NCBI GenBank assembly: GCA_964453995.1
Contig: CAYVQC010000004.1
Span: 1-64,000 of the forward strand
Direction: 5' to 3'
DNA length: 64,000 bases
Origin: SKVR01 sp964453995
Lineage (GTDB): Bacteria; Bacteroidota; Bacteroidia; Bacteroidales; UBA7960
In this document: positions 1-8,023 of the stretch, one piece after another
Position numbering within the stretch: position 1 is the stretch's first letter
How the letters are laid out: every line of letters starts with the position of its first letter
Notes under the pieces: generated by a model
Database searches by the model: none
What the model was told of the DNA's origin: nothing
Seen by the model: only the letters and a program-made list of their open reading frames with translations
Translations under genes and position numbers: made by a program

Positions 1-137
1 ACCTGGAATAACAGAATCAATATGATGGGAAAAAACAATCCCCCGCCACTCCCCAGCATTGTGGCAATGAACCCAATGGTAAATCCCACAAAAGGAAGCC
101 AGAAGTAAGTATGCTGAAAATCAGAATAAAACATCAT
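1..137 (-). CDS. TauE/SafE-family permease, N-terminal fragment
   Basis: Minus-strand reading from an ATG at 137 (a second ATG follows directly) stays open to the window edge and gives about 45 residues. It contains a hydrophobic segment and the stretch TMLGSGGGLFFP. The glycine-rich GSGGG turn after a first transmembrane helix is typical of the TauE/SafE family of sulfite/sulfonate-type anion exporters in the inner membrane. Only the first one to two membrane segments are visible, so substrate cannot be inferred. The family call rests on one short motif and its position. Confidence 0.6.
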   Translation of the reverse strand, partial: MMFYSDFQHTYFWLPFVGFTIGFIATMLGSGGGLFFPIILILLFQ

Positions 138-458
138 AAATATTTGCTACCCCTTTGAATGTGTTTTCAGTAAAAAAAATAAAAACTGCGGTTCAATGTG
201 AGTTGGCAATTTTTCAAAACACAATAATACTGATTTATAAGCATATTACCATATAAAAAGACCTCTTTGGTCTGAATTCTTTCGAAAAATCCAGTTCCGG
301 ACACGGTCATTATTCCTCTGCAACAAAAGAACTGTGCTGCCCGTTACGGATCTTCCCCTGAGAATATAATGACTGCAGAAGCGTCCGGAATTGAGGAAAA
401 AAATTTATAAGCAATATAGAATAGTGAGTAAAGACAAGGAAAAGCACCGATGTTTCCC
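138..458. other. Intergenic region upstream of the TauE-like gene
   Basis: AT-rich, non-coding on both strands. It lies upstream of the TauE-like gene and downstream of the AI-2E transporter gene, both on the minus strand. I found no convincing TAnnTTTG promoter, terminator hairpin or RNA gene. Confidence 0.4.
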
Positions 459-1538
459 TTAGGTATGGTGGGGCGGCATTTGCTTTTTCTTTTTCTTTTT
501 TTTCGCATTCCCAAATAAGAATCCCACAGGTTTAAGTCCGGCGGTATGGTTGGAAATAATTTTGATCATGGCAAATACAGGAACAAAGATTACCATGCCT
601 GCCAGACCCCAAATGGCACCCCCTATTACTATAGCAATAATAACGATCAAAGGATTTATTCTGATCTCATACCCGATAATCAGTGGCTCAAGCACATAAC
701 TTTCAATAAGCTGCACCACAATGATGATTGAGGAAAACAACACAGCAGTTGGGATATTTTCAAGATATATAAAAGAAAATACGATTGGGATGAGCCCACT
801 TATAAACGGGCCAAGATAGGGAATAATGGTAACCAGGGCCCCGAAAATAGTCAGGAGCAATGCATAGGGAAAGTCAAAAATGAGAAAAGTAATGTAATAC
901 ATGGTCCCCAGCAGGGTCATTACCTTAGCCCGCCCCCACAGGTAATGGTAAACTACTTTGCTGATCCGGTATAATACTTCATTTACTTCTTCTTTGTCAT
1001 CTTCTTTTACATACATCAATATAAACCCGGAGAATCTGTCGCGGTAGTAAAGCAACAGGAAAACATATACCAGCACCAGGAAAAATCCTGCGGCCGTATT
1101 AGCCAAATTTCCCAAAAAATTTGTCAGGCCCAATTCCAATGTATTCAATAAACTCTCGGATCTGTTTTGCCAGATAATTCTTTGATCTTCAACCGATATT
1201 TTGGTTTTGGCCATGATCCAGTTCTGAAATGCCCCTATCAGCTCCTGTATATTGCTTCTTACAGCAGACAGATCAGCAACAAAGAGGCTGATTTGCCGGA
1301 TAAAAATATACAGGATTCCTCCTACCACGATCAGTACCACCAGCGTGCCCAGCATTGACGAAAATATGCGATTCTGCCATACTCTCTCAATGGTGTTGCT
1401 AAAGGGGGTCATCAAGGTGGCGAAAAAGATACCAAAAACAAAGGGGATTAAAAAAGAAGACCCAATATACAAGAGGGCGAAAACGATGAGTAAAAAAAAG
1501 AGAATTTGATTGATCTTTCTGAGATTTTTCATACCCAA
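459..1538 (-). CDS. AI-2E family transporter (PerM/TqsA-like)
   Basis: A 359-residue polytopic inner-membrane protein with about seven to eight hydrophobic helices. There are two helices near residues 9-55, one near 60-80, a central soluble/amphipathic part rich in charged residues (about 85-200), then a hydrophobic C-terminal half. The segment around residues 238-252 (IIPYLGPFISGLIP) matches the conserved Pro/Gly signature of the AI-2E_transport family. Family members export autoinducer-2 or act as ion antiporters; the actual substrate cannot be read from sequence. The C-terminus carries a run of seven lysines encoded by an A-rich homopolymer, a spot where sequencing slippage could alter the tail. 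Two in-frame ATGs (codons 1 and 3) are possible starts. It is on the same strand as the TauE-like gene but 320 bp apart. Confidence 0.85.
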   Translation of the reverse strand: MGMKNLRKINQILFFLLIVFALLYIGSSFLIPFVFGIFFATLMTPFSNTIERVWQNRIFSSMLGTLVVLIVVGGILYIFIRQISLFVADLSAVRSNIQELIGAFQNWIMAKTKISVEDQRIIWQNRSESLLNTLELGLTNFLGNLANTAAGFFLVLVYVFLLLYYRDRFSGFILMYVKEDDKEEVNEVLYRISKVVYHYLWGRAKVMTLLGTMYYITFLIFDFPYALLLTIFGALVTIIPYLGPFISGLIPIVFSFIYLENIPTAVLFSSIIIVVQLIESYVLEPLIIGYEIRINPLIVIIAIVIGGAIWGLAGMVIFVPVFAMIKIISNHTAGLKPVGFLFGNAKKKKKKKQMPPHHT

Positions 1539-1808
1539 TGATTAAAGCTTACAGGCATCTGCGGAGTTTTTTGGTCGCTTTTGAGGATTTGTGCATTCAT
1601 AAGTATCCCATAGGAGGCGTTTAGTCCATTATACATAGAAAAGGATAGAAAACAAGTCAACCTTTGGGTTATCGATAAGAACAGATACTTACTGTTCAGG
1701 CATCCGGGTATGCGCAACCCCTCATCCTAATAAAGCAACCCTAAGGGGTTTAGTGAGTTATGCTTGCAGGAGTGAGGGGGCAATGTACCGGTGGCAATGG
1801 GTTTCCAA

Positions 1809-2276
1809 TCAGGTTTTGCGGTAGTATTTACCCATGTATTCAGCCTTGTCGAGGATCAACCCATGGATGGCATTGTAAAAGTCGGTTCCATCCTGGATAG
1901 ACTCTCGTGGTAATTTCTTTTTCAGGGCAAAAATCCTGAAATAATAGCGATGCTCTTCCCCTTTTGGGGGGCAGGGGCCACCATAGCCGATTTTTCCAAA
2001 GTCATTTTTAGACTGGGTTGCACCATTATCGAGGTTTTTCTCTATGGGAATTATTTTCTCCAGCTGATGGCAGTCGGCGGGTAGATTGTATACGATCCAG
2101 TGTGTAAATGTTCCCGCAGGAGCATCAGGATCTTCCATGATCAGTGCAAAGGTTACTGTGTCTTTGGGCTCATCTTCCCACCACAATGGTGGGGAAAGAT
2201 CATCCCCATCACAGGTATGCACCACTGGTATGTTTTTGCCATGCTCAAAAGCAGTACTTGCGATTACAAATGTCAT
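1809..2276 (-). CDS. YbhB/YbcL-type PEBP (Raf kinase inhibitor-like) protein
   Basis: A 155-residue soluble protein with the full phosphatidylethanolamine-binding-protein signature of the bacterial YbhB/YbcL branch: DPDAPAG followed by THWIVYNLP near residues 50-66, and PPKGEEHRYYFRIFAL near residues 100-115. These motifs form the small anion/ligand-binding pocket in the family. Bacterial members have no firmly established physiological role. No signal peptide is visible, so a cytosolic location is likely. Length is normal for the family. It stands alone between a 270-bp spacer and the ferredoxin gene. Confidence 0.92.
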   Translation of the reverse strand: MTFVIASTAFEHGKNIPVVHTCDGDDLSPPLWWEDEPKDTVTFALIMEDPDAPAGTFTHWIVYNLPADCHQLEKIIPIEKNLDNGATQSKNDFGKIGYGGPCPPKGEEHRYYFRIFALKKKLPRESIQDGTDFYNAIHGLILDKAEYMGKYYRKT

Positions 2277-2407
2277 ACGAATAGTTGTTTAGGAAATTAT
2301 ACATTCAAAAAAATTAACCTGCCACAGCTCAATACCCCGGCAGGAATTGCCAGGGTTTTTTGAACCGGCGTGTACATTGTATCAGCACCAGGATGAAGTG
2401 TACATTG

Positions 2408-2602
2408 TTACTCTTCATATTGAATTACTTCTACAGGACAGCTTGCCGCTGCTTCTTTAATGTCATTCGCGTTGCTTTTCAAATTAGCATTTTCTTTCAC
2501 AATTGCTGTATCATCTGCCATTTCAAATACATCAGGACAAATATCAACGCACAATTCACAGGCTGTGCAACCTTCTTCGATCCAAACTTTTTCTAGTGCC
2601 AT
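2408..2602 (-). CDS. Small [4Fe-4S] ferredoxin
   Basis: A 64-residue acidic protein with Cys12, Cys15, Cys18 and Cys22 in a CxxCxxCxxxCP arrangement and one distal Cys55 in a second CP. Two-cluster ferredoxins repeat the whole motif; here the second half is degenerate (only Cys55), so a single low-potential [4Fe-4S] cluster is expected, as in monocluster ferredoxins. It would carry single electrons in the cytosol; the partner is unknown. The next gene cluster begins with a divergently oriented baeRF-type gene 400 bp away, followed by an FAD oxidoreductase, a possible but unproven redox partner. Confidence 0.9.
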   Translation of the reverse strand: MALEKVWIEEGCTACELCVDICPDVFEMADDTAIVKENANLKSNANDIKEAAASCPVEVIQYEE

Positions 2603-2695
2603 AATTTTTCTTTTAAGTTTTAGTAAATAAAATCATTGCCACATCTAAAGCCAATATTCATACCATGGTAGCAACGATTGTAAAGGAAGGTATCC

Positions 2696-2728
2696 TGCCA
2701 GCAACTCCTAACCCTTGTCTTGCAGGCA
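2696..2728. promoter_or_regulatory. Imperfect inverted repeat in divergent intergenic region
   Basis: TGCCAGCAA and TTGCAGGCA form an inverted repeat with one mismatch across a 15-bp spacer. It lies in the 402-bp non-coding stretch (2603-3004) between the divergent ferredoxin and baeRF-type genes. A perfect 10-bp palindrome, TACCATGGTA, is at 2661-2670. Either could be a regulator site; nothing in the sequence names the regulator. The rest of the stretch shows no credible gene. Confidence 0.25.
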
Positions 2729-3004
2729 CTTAATATTTTACGGTTTTTATTTCTCAGTGTAAAAACAATCATATTCAGCCTCCAATGCTTGTCAACAGTG
2801 TTGATCTGTAGAACATTTTACCCAATGATTTCCCGCAAAACCCAATGCCTGAAATGGCCTTGTCCTTTCTATCCCTTTCATAGCAGGCCTTGGAAAACCT
2901 ACGGTTCAGCGATGGGGCAAAAATGGCATACTCTTTTAACAAACAGAGAGAAAGTCAAAATTCAATAATAATAACAGGTTTAATCTAATTTCACTATACT
3001 ACAT

Positions 3005-4159
3005 ATGAATAATTTTTCTGAAAAAACATTTAAAGAACTGGCTCTGATCCGCGAGCCTCATTGCATCAGTATTTACATACCTACCCACCGGGCAGGAAAA
3101 GAAGTGAATGAAAAGGTGGATCAACTGAATCTGAAAAACCAGGTACAAAAAGTTGAGAAGGAGCTCAAATCCTGGCAATTAGACAACCGGGAAACAGAGC
3201 AATTGCTTGCTCCGTTGCATAAACTTGTAGAGGATACCGGATTTTGGAACAACCAGTCTGATGGACTTGCCATTTTCCGCAATACAAACAGGTTTGAATA
3301 TTATACCTTACCAGTCGTATTTGAGGAGTTCACATACATTTCCGATCATTTTTACCTCAAGCCCATGATCCCTTACCTGAACGATGACGGCAAGTTTTAT
3401 CTGCTGGCGCTGAGTTTATCGGAAGTGAAGTTTTATGAAGGATTCCCTCACCAGATCAACCAGGTAGAATTGCATGATCTTTTGCCCGAGCAACTTGAGG
3501 ATGCCGTAGGGTATGACTATAAAGACAAGAATTTGCAGTTTCGATCGGGTCAGACAGGAACCGAAACAGCCCTGTATCATGGCCATGGCAAGGGCAATGA
3601 AGATGAAAAAAACGAAATACTAAAATATTTCAGAGCCATCAACAAAGGACTGATGGATTTCATCAAAACCCGGCAAAGACCCTTGGTAGTAGCCACGGTA
3701 GATTATCTTTTCCCTTTGTACAGGCAGGTAAATGAATATAAGAACCTATGGCCCGATTTCATTGCCGGAAACCCGGAACATATCGACCCCGTTTTTTTGC
3801 ATGAAAAAACCAGGGAATTGCTCAGTGGCTACTTTGGCAAAGACAGCAAAAACCTTCGTGAAAACTTTGAGCAGGCACTTTCCAACAACCTTGCTTCTTA
3901 TAAAGAAGAAGAGATCATTGCATCGGCATACAACAAGCGTGTGGATACTCTGATGGTAAAAAACCACGAAGTTATGTGGGGCCTGTTTGACAAGGAAAAA
4001 AATACGGTAAAACCTCGCGACCAGCAATCGCAGTTCAAATCGTGCATGCTCAATTTTGCGGCTGTATATACCTTGCTCAACGGAGGGGAAGTTTATCTGA
4101 TGGAACCCGATGAAATGCCGGAACCCGGTTCCAGACTGAATGCAATTTTTCGCTTCTGA
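3005..4159 (+). CDS. baeRF-type protein (bacterial archaeo-eukaryotic release factor family)
   Basis: A 384-residue soluble protein. The N-terminus (CISIYIPTHRAGKE, residues about 20-33) and the central SLSEVKFYEG segment (about 137-146) resemble baeRF-family proteins, which are distant bacterial relatives of the archaeal/eukaryotic release factor eRF1 and the Dom34/Pelota fold. The C-terminal third (about 300-384) contains a conserved-looking LFDKEKNTV...LNFAAVYTLLNGGEVYLM segment typical of this group. Some baeRF proteins are proposed to act on ribosomes under stress or starvation, but function is not established. It is 57 bp ahead of an AIF-like oxidoreductase on the same strand, so co-transcription is likely. 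No signal peptide or TM helix is visible. Family assignment is from memory of the motif pattern; the exact subfamily is uncertain. Confidence 0.6.
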   Translation: MNNFSEKTFKELALIREPHCISIYIPTHRAGKEVNEKVDQLNLKNQVQKVEKELKSWQLDNRETEQLLAPLHKLVEDTGFWNNQSDGLAIFRNTNRFEYYTLPVVFEEFTYISDHFYLKPMIPYLNDDGKFYLLALSLSEVKFYEGFPHQINQVELHDLLPEQLEDAVGYDYKDKNLQFRSGQTGTETALYHGHGKGNEDEKNEILKYFRAINKGLMDFIKTRQRPLVVATVDYLFPLYRQVNEYKNLWPDFIAGNPEHIDPVFLHEKTRELLSGYFGKDSKNLRENFEQALSNNLASYKEEEIIASAYNKRVDTLMVKNHEVMWGLFDKEKNTVKPRDQQSQFKSCMLNFAAVYTLLNGGEVYLMEPDEMPEPGSRLNAIFRF

Positions 4160-4216
4160 CCCCCCGTAAACTTATAAAGGTAAAAACATTAACAAACACT
4201 TTAAAAGAACCCAAAT

Positions 4217-5449
4217 ATGAAAAAGTATAAATATATCATCATTGGTGGTGGCACTACAGCAGGTTATGCCGCTACCGAGTTTGCCAACCAGGGCCTTGAA
4301 AAAGGAGAACTCTGCATTATCTCTGCTGAGTCAATCCTGCCCATGAACCGTCCTCCTCTTTCCAAAGACTACCTCAAAGATAAAAACCAGGATGAGGAGC
4401 TACTGATCAACGATGCAGAATTTTACGACAAGCACGGCATTGATGTGCTTACCGAAACCTTTGCCAAAGAAGTAAAATTTGCCGAAAAGATCATTACCCT
4501 TGATAACGGGAAAGATCTGCAATACGATAAGCTGCTTATTGCCACGGGATCTAAACTGATCCATCCGGCTATTGCCAATGAAGACCTAGAAAACATCTTT
4601 TACCTGCGCAATATCGGGCATTCCGACCAGATCAGACAAAAGGCCCGTGACTCAAAAACCGCTGTAATTGTTGGCGGAGGTTATATTGGCACAGAAACAG
4701 CCGCAATCCTTACCCAACTCGATGTAAAAGTAACCATGATTGTACCCGAAGACAGGCTTCTGGCAAAATTTGCCTCTGACGAAATTGCCGGATTTTTCAG
4801 TGAGAAATTTAATGAAGAAGGAGTAGATGTATTATTTGGTGAAGAAGTATCGGGATTTTATGGCGACAAAAAAGTGGAGGAAGTAGAGTTAAAGTCTGGC
4901 AAACGCATCAAAACCGATATGGTGATCATTGGGGTAGGTGTAAAACCCAATACAACGATATTCAAAGACAGCCACCTGAATATAAATGAAGGAATTGTGG
5001 TAAATAAATTTTGTGAAACCAGTGTGCCCGATGTTTATGCTGCAGGTGATGTGGCCGAATTTCCCGATCAGATATTTAATAAGATACGCCATATCGAACA
5101 CTGGGAAAATGCTTTTGAACAAGGGAAGCATGCGGCAAAGGTTATGACAGGAAAAACAGAGCCTTACATCTTTCTACCCTATTTCTTTTCTGATGTCTTT
5201 GATATTTCTTACGAATACTTTGGCGATAACGAAACTGCCACAGATATACTGACCCGGGGAGATGTGAAAAAGGGTGATTTCAGCACATGGTGGTTCGATG
5301 AAAATACACTTGTTGCAGCTTTTATTATGAGCACCCGCCCCAAGGAAGAGGGGGAGATGGCCCGCAAATGGATTCGATACAAAACCACTATTGACAAGGA
5401 TAAGTTCACCGATTTGGATAAAGATCTTAAAGAACTGGAGCTGAACTAA
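4217..5449 (+). CDS. AIF-like FAD-dependent NAD(P)H oxidoreductase
   Basis: A 410-residue two-dinucleotide-domain flavoprotein. The FAD ADP-binding loop is IIGGGTTAGYAA (residues 8-19), with LPMNRPPLSKDYL near residue 42, a pattern typical of AIF, monodehydroascorbate and ferredoxin/rubredoxin reductases. The second Rossmann loop, VIVGGGYIGTETAA, near 151-164 binds NAD(P)H, and AAGD at 275-278 contacts the FAD ribityl chain. No redox-active Cys pair is present, so it is not thioredoxin reductase-like; electrons probably pass to a one-electron carrier or small molecule. The C-terminal 90 residues match the reductase_C/AIF dimer-type domain. It follows the baeRF gene and precedes a small membrane protein gene (84 bp). 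The acceptor is unknown; the ferredoxin at 2408-2602 is one candidate. Confidence 0.87.
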   Translation: MKKYKYIIIGGGTTAGYAATEFANQGLEKGELCIISAESILPMNRPPLSKDYLKDKNQDEELLINDAEFYDKHGIDVLTETFAKEVKFAEKIITLDNGKDLQYDKLLIATGSKLIHPAIANEDLENIFYLRNIGHSDQIRQKARDSKTAVIVGGGYIGTETAAILTQLDVKVTMIVPEDRLLAKFASDEIAGFFSEKFNEEGVDVLFGEEVSGFYGDKKVEEVELKSGKRIKTDMVIIGVGVKPNTTIFKDSHLNINEGIVVNKFCETSVPDVYAAGDVAEFPDQIFNKIRHIEHWENAFEQGKHAAKVMTGKTEPYIFLPYFFSDVFDISYEYFGDNETATDILTRGDVKKGDFSTWWFDENTLVAAFIMSTRPKEEGEMARKWIRYKTTIDKDKFTDLDKDLKELELN

Positions 5450-5533
5450 GAATCGGCCAGCCTAAACCTATTATTTGAACGACCATGCAAAACAAGAAAC
5501 AACAAATATGTTAAACCCTTAAAAATCAAAATC

Positions 5534-5926
5534 ATGTTAGTTTTCTTACAAGTATTTTTCACAATTCTGCTAGCTCTTCTGGTGGGTAGCTTTTTTTACT
5601 ACATTTTCAAATATACCGGTCCATGGGGAAGTTTCTGGACTTTTATTCTGATCCTGATCCTGGGCGGTATGGCTGCTGCGGTATGGATTGAGCCATTTGG
5701 CCCACCCATTTATAATGTGGCATGGGCACCCATTCTGATCGTAATTTTTCTGTTTGCATTATTCCTGGCCGCAGCTACACCATCCAGGTACCGAACAGGC
5801 TATCAGCGTGAAGAAAGCATTGCCGAACCCGGAGAGAAGGAAGCCCCGGCACTAGCTGTTAGTGCAATGTTCTGGATTTTTCTTACCGGTTTAATGATCG
5901 CAATACTTATTGGATTATTCAGATGA
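5534..5926 (+). CDS. Small four-helix membrane protein of unknown function
   Basis: A 130-residue hydrophobic protein with predicted membrane segments at about 3-25, 33-52, 62-82 and 108-128, and a short charged loop (about 84-104, with GYQREESIAEPGEKE) between the third and fourth. No catalytic motif is visible. It directly follows the AIF-like oxidoreductase on the same strand and is followed by dodecin after 331 bp. I do not recognise the family. The conserved-looking glycines and WIEPFGPPIYNVAW loop suggest a genuine folded protein. Confidence 0.7.
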   Translation: MLVFLQVFFTILLALLVGSFFYYIFKYTGPWGSFWTFILILILGGMAAAVWIEPFGPPIYNVAWAPILIVIFLFALFLAAATPSRYRTGYQREESIAEPGEKEAPALAVSAMFWIFLTGLMIAILIGLFR

Positions 5927-6257
5927 AAAACACCGGCCGTAAAAATACAACACAAGCCGAAAACCCACGATGGAGTGAGCAAATCATTCTACAACAACGT
6001 GGATTCTATGGGACATGAAAGCATACACACGAAATATTAATAAATTTTTTCATGGTGTGTTTTGCACCCGGACAGGTTCAGAAAATTTCCATTGCATCGT
6101 CACACCGCTGGTTATCAGCAAATGATTTGCGTGCAGAAAAACTCACATACAAAAGCTCAAAGATTATTACACTCAACCAGTGCACTTACAAAAAGATGGT
6201 ATGATTTTGCCACAATAAAAAAAAATTTTTAACCTAAAAAAGATAGGAGATTTTACT
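5927..6257. other. Intergenic region before dodecin
   Basis: Non-coding on both strands. A sigma-54-like pair (TGG at 6197, TGC at 6208) was inspected, but the GG-to-GC spacing is 9 instead of 10. No terminator is seen after the membrane-protein gene and no clear TAnnTTTG element precedes dodecin. Confidence 0.4.
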
Positions 6258-6458
6258 ATGATTATTAAAGTGATTGAAGTGATTGGATCATCAGACAAAG
6301 GATTTACAGAGGCCACAGAAAATGCTATTGCAGAGGCTTCCAAAACGGTAAGTAATATCAAGTCGATTTACATTAAGCATATGAATGCCAATGTTGAAAA
6401 CAACAAAATTGTATCGTATGCTGTAAATGCGAAGATTTCTTTCGAGATAAAAAAATAG
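6258..6458 (+). CDS. Dodecin, flavin-binding storage/buffer protein
   Basis: A 66-residue protein with the dodecin pattern: IIKVIEVIGSSDKGFTEA at the N-terminus, an A-x-x-A-x-A-S-K-T helix (about 25-33) and the I-x-x-I-x-x-x-x-M strand. Dodecins assemble into hollow dodecamers that bind riboflavin/FMN pairs or CoA and protect against flavin photochemistry. The tryptophan that stacks on the flavin in archaeal and many bacterial dodecins is not evident (YIKHMNANVEN at that place), so ligand preference may differ. A weak purine-rich AGGAGA lies about 10 bp before the ATG. Downstream is an inverted-repeat element at a convergent gene end. Confidence 0.9.
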   Translation: MIIKVIEVIGSSDKGFTEATENAIAEASKTVSNIKSIYIKHMNANVENNKIVSYAVNAKISFEIKK

Positions 6459-6486
6459 AAAGAAGCAGTGATCACAAACCAGTAGT

Positions 6487-6611
6487 GAGGCTGTCTTAAA
6501 AGTGTTTTACCGGTCGTTGAGTTTGGCAAAACGACTTCTGCATATCAGCAAAATAATATCGCATCGACAAGCGCAGCGTAGTGGTTTATACCGGCTTTTC
6601 AGGCAGCCTCC
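6487..6611. repeat. Long inverted-repeat element at a convergent junction (copy 1)
   Basis: Left arm GAGGCTGTCTTAAAA (6487-6501) and right arm TTTTCAGGCAGCCTC (6597-6611) are inverted repeats matching at 13 of 15 positions around a loop of about 95 nt. The loop contains a smaller GTCGTT/AACGAC dyad and the stretch TCGACAAGCGCAGCG. It sits exactly between convergent dodecin (+) and the sigma-54 activator (-). The arms share the GAGGCTGTCT core with the element at 25867-26003. It could act as a two-way terminator or be a miniature mobile element. Confidence 0.55.
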
Positions 6612-6615
6612 TTTT

Positions 6616-7956
6616 TTAGTTATCTATTCCCAGTTCTTTTATTTTATTGTAAAGGGTTTTTCTGTCAATTTTCAAAAGCCTGGCAGCTTCTGATTTATTA
6701 TGCCTGGATTGCAGCAAAGCTTTTTGAATAATACTTTTCTCGGCTTGCAGGGCTGCTTCTTTCAGGTTCAGCATGTCGTCTGTGGTATCTTGCTGGATGT
6801 ATTCCTGCCTGGAGTTCTGCCGGATTTCCTCAGGGAGGCAATCAATGGTTACCAGATTACTTTTTGCAAGTAAAACGCTGCGCTTGATCACGTTGCGCAT
6901 TTCGCGCAGATTTCCGTGCCACGAATAACTATTGAATGAAGCAATAACCTGTTCATCAAACCCTTCCACCTGCCGGCCCAGTTCGGCATTGGCCTGTTTA
7001 AGAAAGTGGGTGGCAAATAAAATGATATCACTGCCACGATCGCGCAATGGGGGAAGCTCGAGTTTAAACTCGTTGATCCTATGGTAAAGATCTTCTCTGA
7101 AACTGCCATCACGGGCATTGATGGTAAGATTGCTGTTTGTGGCTGTAATGATGCGTACATCAACAGGTATGGGTTTTGTATCACCCACTCGCGTAACAAT
7201 TTTTTGCTGTATGGCCCTGAGGAGTTTCACCTGGGTTTCATAGCTGAGATTACCAATCTCATCCAGAAATATAGTACCGCCATCGGCAATTTGGAAGAAG
7301 CCGGTTTTGTCGTTTATTGCCCCGGTAAATGCACCTTTTACATGACCGAACAACTCACTGGCAGCCAACTCCCTTGGAATTGCCCCACAATCAATGGCAA
7401 CAAAGCGCTTGTTTTTTCGCAGGCTGTGATAATGGATCATCCGGGCAATGTATTCCTTTCCTGAGCCGGTTTCTCCCTGAATAAGAACCGACATATCCGT
7501 AGGAGCTACCAGTTTTGCCTGATCAGTAAGTTCTACAATTTTTTCACAAGTGCCGGTAATAAACTCAAATTCATCGAAAGTGGCGGGAAGTTGTTTGCTT
7601 TGCATGGCTTTTTTTACCACACTGCTGATGTTTTCGGGCAGAATCGGCTTGGTAACATAATCAAATGCACCGGCTTTGATGCACTTTACTGCATCCTGTA
7701 TTTCGGCATAGGCGGTAATCATTACTACAGCTGTGGCAGGCGAAATCTTCCGGATCTCAAACAACAGATTTGTTCCTTCAATATCAGGCAGCCTTATATC
7801 GCACAACACAAGATCGAAAGATTTTTTCAGCAATAATTTAAGGGCTGGTTTACCTTTGGTGAGTGTATGTGTTTTATACCCCTCTTTCTGCAGAAAATTA
7901 TCCAGCAGGTTGATCATATAGAGATCATCATCAATAATCAGAATATTTTTCGCCAT
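6616..7956 (-). CDS. Sigma-54-dependent response regulator (NtrC family)
   Basis: A 446-residue three-domain activator. The receiver domain covers residues 3-120, with acidic pocket DDD at 10-12, phospho-acceptor Asp53 in CDIRLPD and Lys in TKPILP. The AAA+ domain runs from about 135-380, with Walker A GETGSGKE, the sigma-54 contact loop GAFTGA, Walker B GGTIFLDEIG and the arginine-finger region REDLYHRI. A Fis-type HTH lies at about 405-446 (AARLLKIDRKTLYNKIKELG). Phosphorylation should let it open sigma-54 promoters. It lies 67 bp downstream of a hybrid kinase ending in an HPt domain, the natural phosphodonor. I found no sigma-54 site in the neighbouring intergenic regions, so targets may be elsewhere. 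Confidence 0.95.
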   Translation of the reverse strand: MAKNILIIDDDLYMINLLDNFLQKEGYKTHTLTKGKPALKLLLKKSFDLVLCDIRLPDIEGTNLLFEIRKISPATAVVMITAYAEIQDAVKCIKAGAFDYVTKPILPENISSVVKKAMQSKQLPATFDEFEFITGTCEKIVELTDQAKLVAPTDMSVLIQGETGSGKEYIARMIHYHSLRKNKRFVAIDCGAIPRELAASELFGHVKGAFTGAINDKTGFFQIADGGTIFLDEIGNLSYETQVKLLRAIQQKIVTRVGDTKPIPVDVRIITATNSNLTINARDGSFREDLYHRINEFKLELPPLRDRGSDIILFATHFLKQANAELGRQVEGFDEQVIASFNSYSWHGNLREMRNVIKRSVLLAKSNLVTIDCLPEEIRQNSRQEYIQQDTTDDMLNLKEAALQAEKSIIQKALLQSRHNKSEAARLLKIDRKTLYNKIKELGIDN

Positions 7957-8023
7957 CCTCTTCTATTTGTCATTAACAACTCGCTAAGTTACTTATTTTG
8001 CCGCTAAACCAACATCAATCTTT

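Noticed and set aside
459..1538. Quorum-sensing role (AI-2) for the transporter
   Set aside because: The family name is historical; members transport different solutes, and no luxS or AI-2 receptor gene is in the window.
2720..2968. 82-codon plus-strand reading before the baeRF gene
   Set aside because: No protein-like pattern, it lies across inverted repeats in a control region, and nothing recognisable.
6197..6210. Sigma-54-like promoter (TGG...TGC) upstream of dodecin
   Set aside because: GG-to-GC spacing is 9 rather than the fixed 10, and the -24 box lacks CAC. No other -24/-12 pair was found around the sigma-54 activator.
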